From the NCBI GenBank assembly GCA_015146655.1, contig VKHL01000195.1:1-48968 (forward strand): DNA of 48,968 bases, given 5' to 3'. The stretch is from Ochromonas danica (lineage: Eukaryota > Sar > Chrysophyceae > Chromulinales > Chromulinaceae). The position numbers and the translations under genes are program-made. A model generated the notes under the pieces. That model was not told the DNA's origin and did no database searches. It saw only the letters and a program-made list of their open reading frames with translations. Shown piece by piece: positions 1 through 7,802 of the stretch (position 1 is its first letter; the number at the start of each line of letters is the position of its first letter).

Positions 1-165
1 CAACTTTTTTCGTTTTTCGGAGTTTCGGACGCGTTTCTGTAAAGTTAAAGGGGGTATAAAGCGCGTTTCTGACCTTGTCTGCACACAGCAGACTAGTTTA
101 TTTCCCACGCATTAGACCACACACCAGTTTTGAGCGTCCGAAACTCCGAAAAACGAAAAAAGTTG
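1..165. repeat. 32-bp perfect inverted repeat, 101-bp spacer
   Basis: Bases 1-32 and 134-165 are exact reverse complements (arm begins CAACTTTTTTCG and ends TTTCGGACGC). The spacer holds a TATA-like GGGTATAAAG near 52-61. A shorter relative of the arm (AAACTCCGAAAAA) recurs at about 306-318. The left arm starts at the first base of the window, so the repeat may extend outside it. It could be the terminal repeat of a small element or a foldback structure; the sequence does not decide. Confidence 0.75.
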
Positions 166-600
166 TACAGGACCACTTCCAGTCGTGTTTCCGGGGATTT
201 GGATTTTCTCCATCATTTAGCGAGGGAAATAACAATAATCACGAGTTGCTGAGTTGCAACAGTGAAAGTCGAAAAACAGGAGTTTCAACCTGTCGTATGG
301 TCTCCGAAACTCCGAAAAAACGGAAAAAGTCCATTTTTCCAACAAACGAAATCAATTTTTCCACCACTAGAAACGAATGCCGTGAGGAATAAAGGTCAGC
401 AGGAACAAACAAATGGCTCAATCTTAAGTGGATATCTGTCCATTCCTTTTTTCTTTCCAACACAGAAGAGAATTCGAGTAGTGAAGAAACCATCACAATC
501 GTTGCTGAACTAAATAACAAAGTGAGAAGAAGTCCAATAGAACTCACTCTTATCTCATATTCCATTATAGAAAGGCCGTCTTTTTCTTGATATTTTGGGA
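166..600. other. 5' flank of epimerase gene, no supported gene
   Basis: Three short open frames overlap here on both strands (up to 148 codons), but they have low-complexity composition, no recognisable domain and overlap one another, so none is called. The stretch is AT-rich and most likely contains the promoter and 5' leader of the epimerase gene that starts at 601. Confidence 0.4.
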
Positions 601-2571
601 ATGGATATACGACCAAGAAAGTGGACTTCCTTCCTTCCTTTGACTTGCTCCTTGATTTGGCTGATCTTAAGTGCGGCAGAACCATATTTTACTAATAATC
701 GAACTTCAACAAGCAAGAAACCAACTGTCTTGATTACGGGCGCAGGAGGATTTATTGGTGCTCATCTCTCCAAACACTTGCAAGAGTCTGGTGAAGTTGA
801 TGTTGTAGGTTTAGATATCTTCAATAACTATTACAACCCTGCTTTGAAGTGGCATCGTGTGGAGTCGCTTTTAGTTCCAGCGGGAGTTACTCTCATTGAA
901 GGTGATGTATGTGATGACGTTTTGATCTCCAGTCTGATGGAGAAATATCAATTCATTGCTATCTATCATCTTGCGGCTCAAGCTGGTGTTCGTTACTCGC
1001 TAAAGAAGCCTCAAGCATATGTTAGAGAAAATGTAAAGTGCTTTGTATCTCTTATTGAGCACATTAGATCTTATGCAGAAAGTGGTAGACCAACCCCTCG
1101 ATTACTCTATGCTTCATCATCATCTGTGTATGGATTAAGCGAAGCAATTCCGTTTTCTGAAACGGATCGAGTAGATAAATTATCGAATCTCTATGGTGCA
1201 ACAAAAAGAATGAATGAAATAACAGCTTTTGCTTATCATAATTTGTTCAATATTTCCTCCATAGGATTCCGATTCTTCACTGTGTATGGGCCGTGGGGTC
1301 GCCCTGATATGGCAGCATATCTCTTTGCTGATAATATTCTCAAGGGTCAACCAATTACCGTTTTCAACAATGGAAATCTCATGCGTGACTTTACCTATGT
1401 TGAAGATATTGTGGCTGGTCTTGCCGCGTCGCTTAAAGTAGCTCTCAATAAACCTCTTGTGCTTAATTTAGGAAATAATAAACCTGTGCAAGTCATGAAA
1501 TTTATTCGAATATTAGAGGACCTTCTGGGGAAGAAGGCAAATATTCAGTATGCTGTCTCCAAAGCAGAGATTCCTACCACGTTCGCAAATATATCTTTGG
1601 CACAGTCTCTTTTGGGTTATCAACCAAAGACCAATATTGAAGAAGGATTGAAATTTTTTGTTGAATGGTATAAATCTCAAGAGCGTGCTGCCATTCCTTG
1701 TGAAAGTGAATGTGTGGTGTTACCTGATTTGTGCCACAGTGTTGGCATGGCAACTGCTGCTCAGAATTCCCAATCTTTCACGAAGACCTGTGATTTTGTC
1801 ATCTATAGCACTGTATTAGATTCGCTAGAACAGTTCTTGTCGTGGCGTGTGAAAACTCCAAAGTCTGGTCTTCAAGTTTGTTATGTCTTGTTCTCCAAGC
1901 CGGGTTCTTCTGCAAATCTCTCCTCCCCCGAGCATCGTCGCCTTTTGTTACATTTGACGGTGATTGAAGTTGAAGGTCTGACATCTGCTGAAAAGGAGAG
2001 GAAATTGACACATATTTTGAAGCTCACGCCAGGCACCTTTTTTGCTTCCAAAGTCACGTATGCCATGTACGTAAGCTCTCACATTAAGCATCTTGGGCTA
2101 CTTTCTAGAATCTTGGATCTTTTGAAACCTAAAGACAGAGTTGCAATGGTAGTTGTTCGCGCTGGGCAAAAGGTTGAGGATACTATCTTGACCAACACCA
2201 CCACTTCTCAACGACAGATTTCAGCATATGAGAAATATGCGGATGACGGAATATGTTTTAAGGAGCTTCTATTCGATGATTCAATCATAGTTCATAACTT
2301 GCAATCTGTAGCTGCTAAGCAGCTCCGTTGCAGCTTGTACCATGAATATTATCAATGGCCAGTGGATGCCCAAATCTCTGGAGCCTTTGCCTTGGCTCAA
2401 GCTGTTCCTAAGGTCAAACGAGTGCATGCTTGTGACCATCTTAAAGATCGAAGTGACATAATTCGCATTCCTGTTGCGGTTAGTAATAGCCCCAGTGATT
2501 TGTCGTTTGTGTATGTGTTTCCTAATAGAGCACTGCACAGCCGAGAGCATGATAAAGTGAATAGAAATTAA
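601..2571 (+). CDS. UDP-glucuronate 4-epimerase-like membrane protein with a C-terminal extension
   Basis: Extended-SDR epimerase of 656 aa, probably interconverting UDP-glucuronate and UDP-galacturonate in the Golgi. The reading frame opens at a TTG at 595, but the first ATG is at 601. Residues about 10-28 form an uncleaved signal anchor. The NAD-binding motif GAGGFIG lies near residue 50, HLAAQAGVRYS near 125, and the catalytic SSS...Y(GAT)K pair near 175-200. The YGPWGRPDMA segment is typical of the GAE/CapI subfamily. The family usually ends after about 340-430 aa; here about 290 further residues (from about 365) follow that I do not recognise. The extension is Cys-containing and has alternating hydrophobic strands, possibly a second glycosyltransferase-like domain. 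Neighbouring GT47 genes fit a role in polysaccharide synthesis. Epimerase domain call is firm; the extension is unknown. Confidence 0.88.
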   Translation: MDIRPRKWTSFLPLTCSLIWLILSAAEPYFTNNRTSTSKKPTVLITGAGGFIGAHLSKHLQESGEVDVVGLDIFNNYYNPALKWHRVESLLVPAGVTLIEGDVCDDVLISSLMEKYQFIAIYHLAAQAGVRYSLKKPQAYVRENVKCFVSLIEHIRSYAESGRPTPRLLYASSSSVYGLSEAIPFSETDRVDKLSNLYGATKRMNEITAFAYHNLFNISSIGFRFFTVYGPWGRPDMAAYLFADNILKGQPITVFNNGNLMRDFTYVEDIVAGLAASLKVALNKPLVLNLGNNKPVQVMKFIRILEDLLGKKANIQYAVSKAEIPTTFANISLAQSLLGYQPKTNIEEGLKFFVEWYKSQERAAIPCESECVVLPDLCHSVGMATAAQNSQSFTKTCDFVIYSTVLDSLEQFLSWRVKTPKSGLQVCYVLFSKPGSSANLSSPEHRRLLLHLTVIEVEGLTSAEKERKLTHILKLTPGTFFASKVTYAMYVSSHIKHLGLLSRILDLLKPKDRVAMVVVRAGQKVEDTILTNTTTSQRQISAYEKYADDGICFKELLFDDSIIVHNLQSVAAKQLRCSLYHEYYQWPVDAQISGAFALAQAVPKVKRVHACDHLKDRSDIIRIPVAVSNSPSDLSFVYVFPNRALHSREHDKVNRN

Positions 2572-3028
2572 CAACTTTCTTTTGGTTTGTTGGAGTTAAT
2601 TCGTGTTAGAAGGGAATTATTTTAGACTAGTTTGATTATATAGTAGTAAAATTATCGAATTTACTATTGGAAGAAATGATGCAATGCTCTTTCCGTGGCC
2701 GCTACCACGTCATTGACACCCTCTAGTGTTTCGTCAAAAAGACAAAAGAAATGAGTCAAAAGAAATGGCAGTTTGCCTTCTTACTCTGGCCTTGTTCTTT
2801 TTCATCACTACATCCTCTTTTCCTTCCTGTTGTGCTATAATTAATACCAGTTGTTGATATTGATAGTAATTAGATGTGTTACATTAGAAAGATACAGTGT
2901 TATCTATTAGTATGGTGGGTAGGAGAGAGCTATGTAGAGTAATGAATAATAACTTCTGTTCTATGACCGAGGCTGATGCTTTCCATATAATCGTCAGAAA
3001 CACTTAAGTGAGATCCCGATATTTTTCA

Positions 3029-3211
3029 ATGCCACCTTTTATGCAAGTGAATACCGGAGGAATATGTGGAAAGCGAAGCAGGTGTATTGAAGGAACATTT
3101 CATCAGTATGCGGCAAATAACCTTTTCTCATTCCCATGAAATATTCCTTCGATACACCTGCTTCGCTTTCCACGTATTCCTCAGATGTTTACTTCCATAA
3201 AAGGTGGCATT
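3029..3211. repeat. Long imperfect hairpin (about 74-nt arms, 33-nt loop)
   Basis: Left arm about 3029-3102 pairs with right arm about 3136-3211. Both ends read AATGCCACCTTTTAT in their own 5'-3' sense, and the central part (GGAAAGCGAAGCAGGTGTAT) matches perfectly. Several mismatches are scattered along the arms. It could be a foldback element remnant or the source of a small-RNA precursor. No target-site duplication was recognised. Confidence 0.8.
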
Positions 3212-3330
3212 AAAAGGTGTAATAAGCCTCTGACATACTTGGTCATAGATCTTCTCAGCAGAACAGAAAGGAAAAGAGGATGTAATGGAGTAAAGGAGAA
3301 AAGATCCAATTTGAACTTCTCCACAGTGGC

Positions 3331-3357
3331 CTTAATATAAACAGCCCTGTGGAAAAC
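3331..3357 (+). promoter_or_regulatory. Possible core promoter of first GT47 gene
   Basis: A TATA-like AATATAAA is followed by CCTGTGGAAAA. The same arrangement (CTATAAAAGG then CTCTGTGGAAAA) is found at 7509-7535 upstream of the secreted protein gene at 7803. The shared order and spacing suggest a promoter, but this is inference. Confidence 0.3.
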
Positions 3358-3383
3358 GACTTGGTAAAACGCATTTTATCGCT

Positions 3384-3408
3384 ACGAAAACCCCGAAACA
3401 CGAAAGAC
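3384..3408 (+). repeat. Upstream motif shared with 7343-7367
   Basis: ACGAAAACCCCGAAACAC followed by (G/A)AAAGAC occurs here and at 7343-7367 with one mismatch over about 25 nt. Both lie upstream of plus-strand secretory-pathway genes. It may be a shared regulatory site or a trace of common ancestry of the two flanks. Confidence 0.4.
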
Positions 3409-3576
3409 GAAAGACTGGTACTGTGCCCACTCACCCAGACCTTCCTCTTTTTGTTCGGAACACCAACCGATCAAGAGTCATTAGTCAAGCAGAGATTGGA
3501 ATCAATTCGCACACTCAACTCACAACAATTTAGCTTCCACCTTGATTAGAAGGATAGGTCTTAGAATATTATTATT

Positions 3577-4740
3577 ATGATGATGCTATCGTTCTGGTCG
3601 TCGTTTTCATTATTTTGTTTATTCTTATTATTTGCTTCGCTCCCATACTACTCTCTAGGCTCTTCGATATGGGATGTAGATTCTAACAATAAATTCATGC
3701 CCACCGTTCTTATCCTGCCGCCACTTCATACGGATTCAATTCCATCTGCTGCTTGCGATAATCCCACCGTCCTAAGCGAGCATGATCAAGACTTACTCTT
3801 CTACTGCTTCTTTCTCCATCATTATTCACGTTCTATAATCACAAACGTTTCATCGCATAGGAAGGTTGATCTTTTCTTCTTACCTGCTATGGGTTTTAAG
3901 TATTCATTGCCTTTTTGGCAGGAGTATGATGACTTTCTTCATAACTTCACAATGTATCACCCTCTAGCCAAGGAAACTAATTTCAATCTAGATAAGACCT
4001 TCTGTATTGACACTTTTCCGTTGGAAACGGTCTATTTACATCACGTCAATGAGCTTCGATATGTGCAAGATATTCATCATTTCCGATCAGATTTTATGCT
4101 CACTCCGAATGGTCGTGATGTTTTTATTCCCTATTTAACAGCGCCGCCAGCAAGGTTTAACGATCTCATGAGTAATGAGGATCTGCTTGGTCGACGGAAA
4201 TACGTGCTCATGGCTCCATTGCGAGAATCTCCTGGGCAAGGAGAGGTGCGCCGTCTCTTCCGCTCTCGACTTTATTCTTACCTACAAACCCTACATCTCG
4301 AGAAGGCTCTGATCTCGAACAATATGACGTCGGCGGAGTTCGATGAGGGGATGGAAACATCTCTGTTCTGTTTGATCTTACCTGGCGATACACCGGGTAC
4401 TGCCAAAGTGTATAAGGCGATCTTTCGAGGTTGCATTCCCGTCATCTTCGTGTCCTTTCCAGCCCAGCTTCCTTTCTTCCACTTCATCGATTGGTCTTCT
4501 TTCTCTTTGATCTTCTACAAGGATGACTTGAACTATCATCACAAGATCGATGGTATTGTGCAAACGATCTATAATATGAGTAGGAATGTGGATGAGTTAA
4601 AGAGGATGCGTGTTTCACTGGCTAAGCATACAGTGTTATTTAACTACAGTCGTTGGGAGTGGCCAAGCGTGTATCATTTATCTCTGTTATCATTACAGAC
4701 GTTAAATCACCGTGGCAGCAAGATTATTGCTAATAATTAG
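3577..4740 (+). CDS. Exostosin-family glycosyltransferase (GT47), copy A
   Basis: 387-aa secretory-pathway protein. A hydrophobic N-terminus (residues about 5-28, Leu/Phe-rich, ending SLGSS) acts as signal peptide or anchor. The conserved GT47 core is visible at residues about 205-310: a KYVLMAPLRESPGQGE strand, SLFCLILPGDTPGTAK, then AIFRGCIPVIF, the donor-nucleotide-binding half of exostosins. Several N-x-S/T sites are present. Such enzymes add sugars to cell-wall or surface polysaccharide in the Golgi; the sugar cannot be read from sequence. Length matches short algal and plant exostosin-like proteins. Three ATGs stand in a row at 3577; the first is used. The gene is duplicated in inverted orientation at 5487-6656, and a decayed copy lies at 11387-12490. 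Confidence 0.87.
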   Translation: MMMLSFWSSFSLFCLFLLFASLPYYSLGSSIWDVDSNNKFMPTVLILPPLHTDSIPSAACDNPTVLSEHDQDLLFYCFFLHHYSRSIITNVSSHRKVDLFFLPAMGFKYSLPFWQEYDDFLHNFTMYHPLAKETNFNLDKTFCIDTFPLETVYLHHVNELRYVQDIHHFRSDFMLTPNGRDVFIPYLTAPPARFNDLMSNEDLLGRRKYVLMAPLRESPGQGEVRRLFRSRLYSYLQTLHLEKALISNNMTSAEFDEGMETSLFCLILPGDTPGTAKVYKAIFRGCIPVIFVSFPAQLPFFHFIDWSSFSLIFYKDDLNYHHKIDGIVQTIYNMSRNVDELKRMRVSLAKHTVLFNYSRWEWPSVYHLSLLSLQTLNHRGSKIIANN

Positions 4741-5486
4741 AAATTAACTATGCTACTTTGGAAGTCTGGCTGAGTGGTGGACGGTTTGAGAGGTTGTCAA
4801 GTCTACCGCTATTAAAAGACTCACAAGTTCACTGCCAATGAAAAGCTAAGGGTTCAGACCGTTATTAAGGACAATTATATCTTGATCAAGACTAGTTTGT
4901 TCAATCACGCATCGAAATAGTAGCTCGCAAGCACAGTTAATTCTATTTACTGTTGCTATATCTCATTGCCTATCATGATTTCACGCCATCAGTTCTTGTT
5001 TACACCTGTCATTCCAACTCTTTCATAAATAACTCTTGACCACCTCTTCAGAAACAATTCGTTTTCACCAAAGCTTCAAATGAAAAGTTCATTAAGAAAT
5101 CAAAACTAGATGACATTGTGAGTTTTCAACGCTTTTTGACTAGGGCTAGTCTGAATCTATAGTAGGAACTTATAGGATTTTCATCAATTTTCACCAAATC
5201 AAATATTATCAGACCAATAATTCAGATAGTACTCAAGAACAATAGAAGTGCTCTTTATTATGGTTGATTTTGTAGAATTTGACAGCGAAAGTCAGGCTAT
5301 CTGTGACGAAACTAAGAAAGATCTCCATTTTCAAGTTAGGAAACAAAAGAAGGACAAGGACAACTACCGCACAGCATCTTCACTTTCCCATGTCCGGATG
5401 AGGAATATCCTTGGAAAAGAGGAATACACCAATATCAATACTCTTCACAAGTCTAGAAGTAAGGCTTTAAAGTTAAGTTACACTTT
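4741..5486. other. Unique spacer between inverted GT47 copies
   Basis: 746 nt between the two convergent stop codons. A tRNA-like patch at about 4761-4860 was examined and rejected. An 80-codon frame at 5248-5490 has no domain. It should contain the 3' UTRs of both GT47 genes. Confidence 0.5.
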
Positions 5487-6656
5487 CTAATTATTAGCAA
5501 TAAACTTGCTGCCACGGTGATTCAACCCCTGTAACGATAACAGAGATAAATGATACACGCTTGGCCACTCCCAACGACTGTAGTCAAATAACACTGTATG
5601 CTTAGCCAGTGAAACACGCATCCTCTTTAACTCATCCACATTCCTACTCATATTATAGATCGTTTGCACAATACCATCGATCTTGTGATGATAGTTCAAG
5701 TCATCCTTGTAGAAGATCAAAGAGAAAGAAGACCAATCGATGAAGTGGAAGAAAGGAAGCTGGGCTGGAAAGGACACGAAGATGACGGGAATGCAACCTC
5801 GAAAGATCGCCTTATACACTTTGGCAGTACCCGGTGTATCGCCAGGTAAGATCAAACAGAACAGAGATGTTTCCATCCCCTCATCGAACTCCGCCGACGT
5901 CATATTGTTCGAGATCAGAGCCTTCTCGAGATGTAGGGTTTGTAGGTAAGAATAAAGTCGAGAGCGGAAGAGACGGCGCACCTCTCCTTGCCCAGGAGAT
6001 TCTCGCAATGGAGCCATGAGCACGTATTTCCGTCGACCAAGCAGATCCTCATTACTCATGAGATCGTTAAACCTTGCTGGCGGCGCTGTTAAATAGGGAA
6101 TAAAAACATCACGACCATTCGGAGTGAGCATAAAATCTGATCGGAAATGATGAATATCTTGCACATATCGAAGCTCATTGACGTGATGTAAATAGACCGT
6201 TTCCAACGGAAAAGTGTCAATACAGAAGGTCTTATCTAGATTGAAATTAGTTTCCTTGGCTAGAGGGTGATACATTGTGAAGTTATGAAGAAAGTCATCA
6301 TACTCCTGCCAAAAAGGCAATGAATACTTAAAACCCATAGCAGGTAAGAAGAAAAGATCAACCTTCCTATGCGATGAAACGTTTGTGATTATAGAACGTG
6401 AATAATGATGGAGAAAGAAGCAGTAGAAGAGTAAGTCTTGATCATGCTCGCTTAGGACGGTGGGATTATCGCAAGCAGCAGATGGAATTGAATCCGTATG
6501 AAGTGGCGGCAGGATAAGAACGGTGGGCATGAATTTACTCTTATGATCTACATTCCATACCAAAGAGCCTAGAGAGTAGTATGGCAGCGAAGCAAATAAT
6601 AAGAATAAGAATAAACAAAATAATGAAAACGACGACCAGAACGATAGCATCATCAT
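5487..6656 (-). CDS. Exostosin-family glycosyltransferase (GT47), copy B
   Basis: 389-aa near-duplicate of the gene at 3577-4740, in the opposite orientation. From KFMPTV (about residue 43) to the HTVLF segment near the C-terminus the two proteins read identically. Differences are confined to the signal-peptide region (two extra residues, then LVWNVDHKSK instead of SIWDVDSNNK) and three substitutions in the last 40 residues (N to D, T to G, I to F). The GT47 core motifs SLFCLILPGDTPGTAK and AIFRGCIPVIF are intact, so it should be active in the same Golgi reaction as copy A. Its promoter flank is diverged, so the two copies may be expressed differently. Confidence 0.87.
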   Translation of the reverse strand: MMMLSFWSSFSLFCLFLFLLFASLPYYSLGSLVWNVDHKSKFMPTVLILPPLHTDSIPSAACDNPTVLSEHDQDLLFYCFFLHHYSRSIITNVSSHRKVDLFFLPAMGFKYSLPFWQEYDDFLHNFTMYHPLAKETNFNLDKTFCIDTFPLETVYLHHVNELRYVQDIHHFRSDFMLTPNGRDVFIPYLTAPPARFNDLMSNEDLLGRRKYVLMAPLRESPGQGEVRRLFRSRLYSYLQTLHLEKALISNNMTSAEFDEGMETSLFCLILPGDTPGTAKVYKAIFRGCIPVIFVSFPAQLPFFHFIDWSSFSLIFYKDDLNYHHKIDGIVQTIYNMSRNVDELKRMRVSLAKHTVLFDYSRWEWPSVYHLSLLSLQGLNHRGSKFIANN

Positions 6657-6910
6657 AATAATAATAATATTCTAAGACCTATCCTTCTAATCAAGGTGGA
6701 AGCTAATTTGTTGTGAGTTGAGTGTACGAATTGATACCAATCTCTTGACTCTTGTTCTCCACTGTTTCAGATACCATCGGGATGGGATGGCGTTATACAT
6801 GTAAAAGAGGAAGGTCCTGCATCATCATCGGGTTGGGGTTTTGTACAACGCGTTTAACATGTCGTTAACATGTCGTTTAACTCCTCTAACCCAACTAATT
6901 ATCACAAATG

Positions 6911-6940
6911 GTTGTTTGTTTGTTTGTTTGTTTGTTTGTT
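6911..6940. repeat. (GTTT)n microsatellite
   Basis: About seven units of GTTT in a row directly before the left terminal repeat of the candidate element at 6947. Confidence 0.9.
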
Positions 6941-6946
6941 AAAATT

Positions 6947-7244
6947 TTATGCGATAAAGGACCTAACTTTATGACCAAATCATTTCTGTTGTTATTTTCC
7001 CTTGTTGCCATAATGCTATTAGAAAAGGTCGAATAAGATGAATCTGATAATTGCAGTGCTACTGGCAACATCTTAATCGTCCATTCTATGTCAGATAAGC
7101 TTGTTATGTTTATGATAGTGCCGATTGTAGCACTATAACATGTGTGAATGTTGATAATCTGTCTTCATCTTTTTCTACCTCTTTTTGGCAACTAGGGTAA
7201 ATAATAACATAAATGATTACGGCGTATTATCCTTTATCGCATAA
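6947..7244. mobile_element. Candidate MITE with 15-bp terminal inverted repeats
   Basis: TTATGCGATAAAGGA at 6947-6961 is matched by its exact reverse complement at 7230-7244, giving a 298-bp unit with perfect 15-bp ends and no coding capacity. This is the size and form of a non-autonomous DNA transposon. No clear target-site duplication is visible beyond AT-rich flanks, so the call is tentative. Confidence 0.45.
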
Positions 7245-7342
7245 TAGCTTTTTAATAAATAATAACCACGATTTCTTATAATTTATTCAAGGAGTAGGGA
7301 AGCCTCATCCAATAGACGTGGACTAACGACCAACCCAACTCC

Positions 7343-7367
7343 ACGAAAACCCCGAAACACAAAAGAC
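7343..7367 (+). repeat. Second copy of the ACGAAAACCCCG motif
   Basis: Matches 3384-3408 with one mismatch over about 25 nt. It lies about 460 nt upstream of the ATG at 7803. Confidence 0.4.
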
Positions 7368-7508
7368 AACTCGCGGATGGGACATCCAATCCAAATGTCA
7401 CACTGTACAGTTCACAAAATCGAACGATACTTGCTCATTTCTGCACCAAAGTTGCATCAAAGCCTATCAAAATTGTCGTTAGTAAGCATACTATTGATTA
7501 CAACTAGA

Positions 7509-7535
7509 CTATAAAAGGCTGAGCTCTGTGGAAAA
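7509..7535 (+). promoter_or_regulatory. Possible core promoter of the 7803 gene
   Basis: CTATAAAAGG followed by CTCTGTGGAAAA, as in the flank of the first GT47 gene. It lies about 270-290 nt upstream of the ATG, so a long 5' leader would be implied. Confidence 0.3.
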
Positions 7536-7802
7536 GGAGCAAAAATCGTACGAAAGGGAGTGCTGGCCTAGGCAAGTCAGAGAAGGTGGCCAAAATTACA
7601 AACTAAAGCAAAAGGACAAAAGGGTAATAGAACCGAAAGGGCAGGGATCATCGTGAAAATCGAAAGGAGAAACGATACAAGCCAATAATATGTCAAAATG
7701 CAACGGATTTTTGGATGAGATATTTTCGGTGGGGACGGTTTCTTTTACCACTCTGCGATCGATGTTCCGTGGGGACTAGGGACGGTCATTGTTCTTTTGG
7801 CC

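Larger units (their letters stand above)
2572..3576. other. Intergenic region with a long hairpin and GT47 promoter
   Basis: Between the epimerase and the first GT47 gene. It contains the hairpin listed at 3029-3211 and, from about 3437 on, sequence shared in inverted orientation with the flank of the second GT47 copy. A 66-codon open frame at 3349-3549 has no domain and lies within the shared 5' flank, so it is not called. Confidence 0.5.
3437..6818. repeat. Large inverted duplication carrying two GT47 genes
   Basis: Arm 1 (about 3437-4740) and arm 2 (about 5487-6818) are inverted copies separated by a 746-nt unique spacer. The coding parts are almost identical, while the 5' flanks (about 3437-3576 versus 6657-6818) are recognisable but clearly diverged. 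Similarity stops abruptly at the two stop codons. See the findings for the gene-conversion argument. Confidence 0.9.
6657..7802. other. Intergenic region: GT47 copy B promoter, MITE candidate, promoter of 7803 gene
   Basis: Divergent promoter interval. It holds the diverged end of the inverted duplication (to about 6818), a (GTTT)n tract, a 298-bp candidate element with terminal inverted repeats, and a TATA-like CTATAAAAGG at 7509. No coding region is supported. Confidence 0.5.

Noticed and set aside
75-685. Three overlapping small open frames
   Set aside because: They overlap on both strands, have low-complexity composition and no domain.
3349-3549. 66-codon plus-strand frame before the first GT47 gene
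   Set aside because: It lies in the diverged 5' flank of the inverted duplication and the frame is not kept in the other copy.
4761-4860. tRNA-like patch (A-box-like TGGCTGAGTGGT and B-box-like GGTTCAGACC)
   Set aside because: No acceptor stem pairs, the B box is one base short, and no clean anticodon arm can be folded; at most a tRNA-derived relic.
5248-5490. 80-codon frame in the GT47 spacer
   Set aside because: No domain, and it ends inside the coding region of GT47 copy B.
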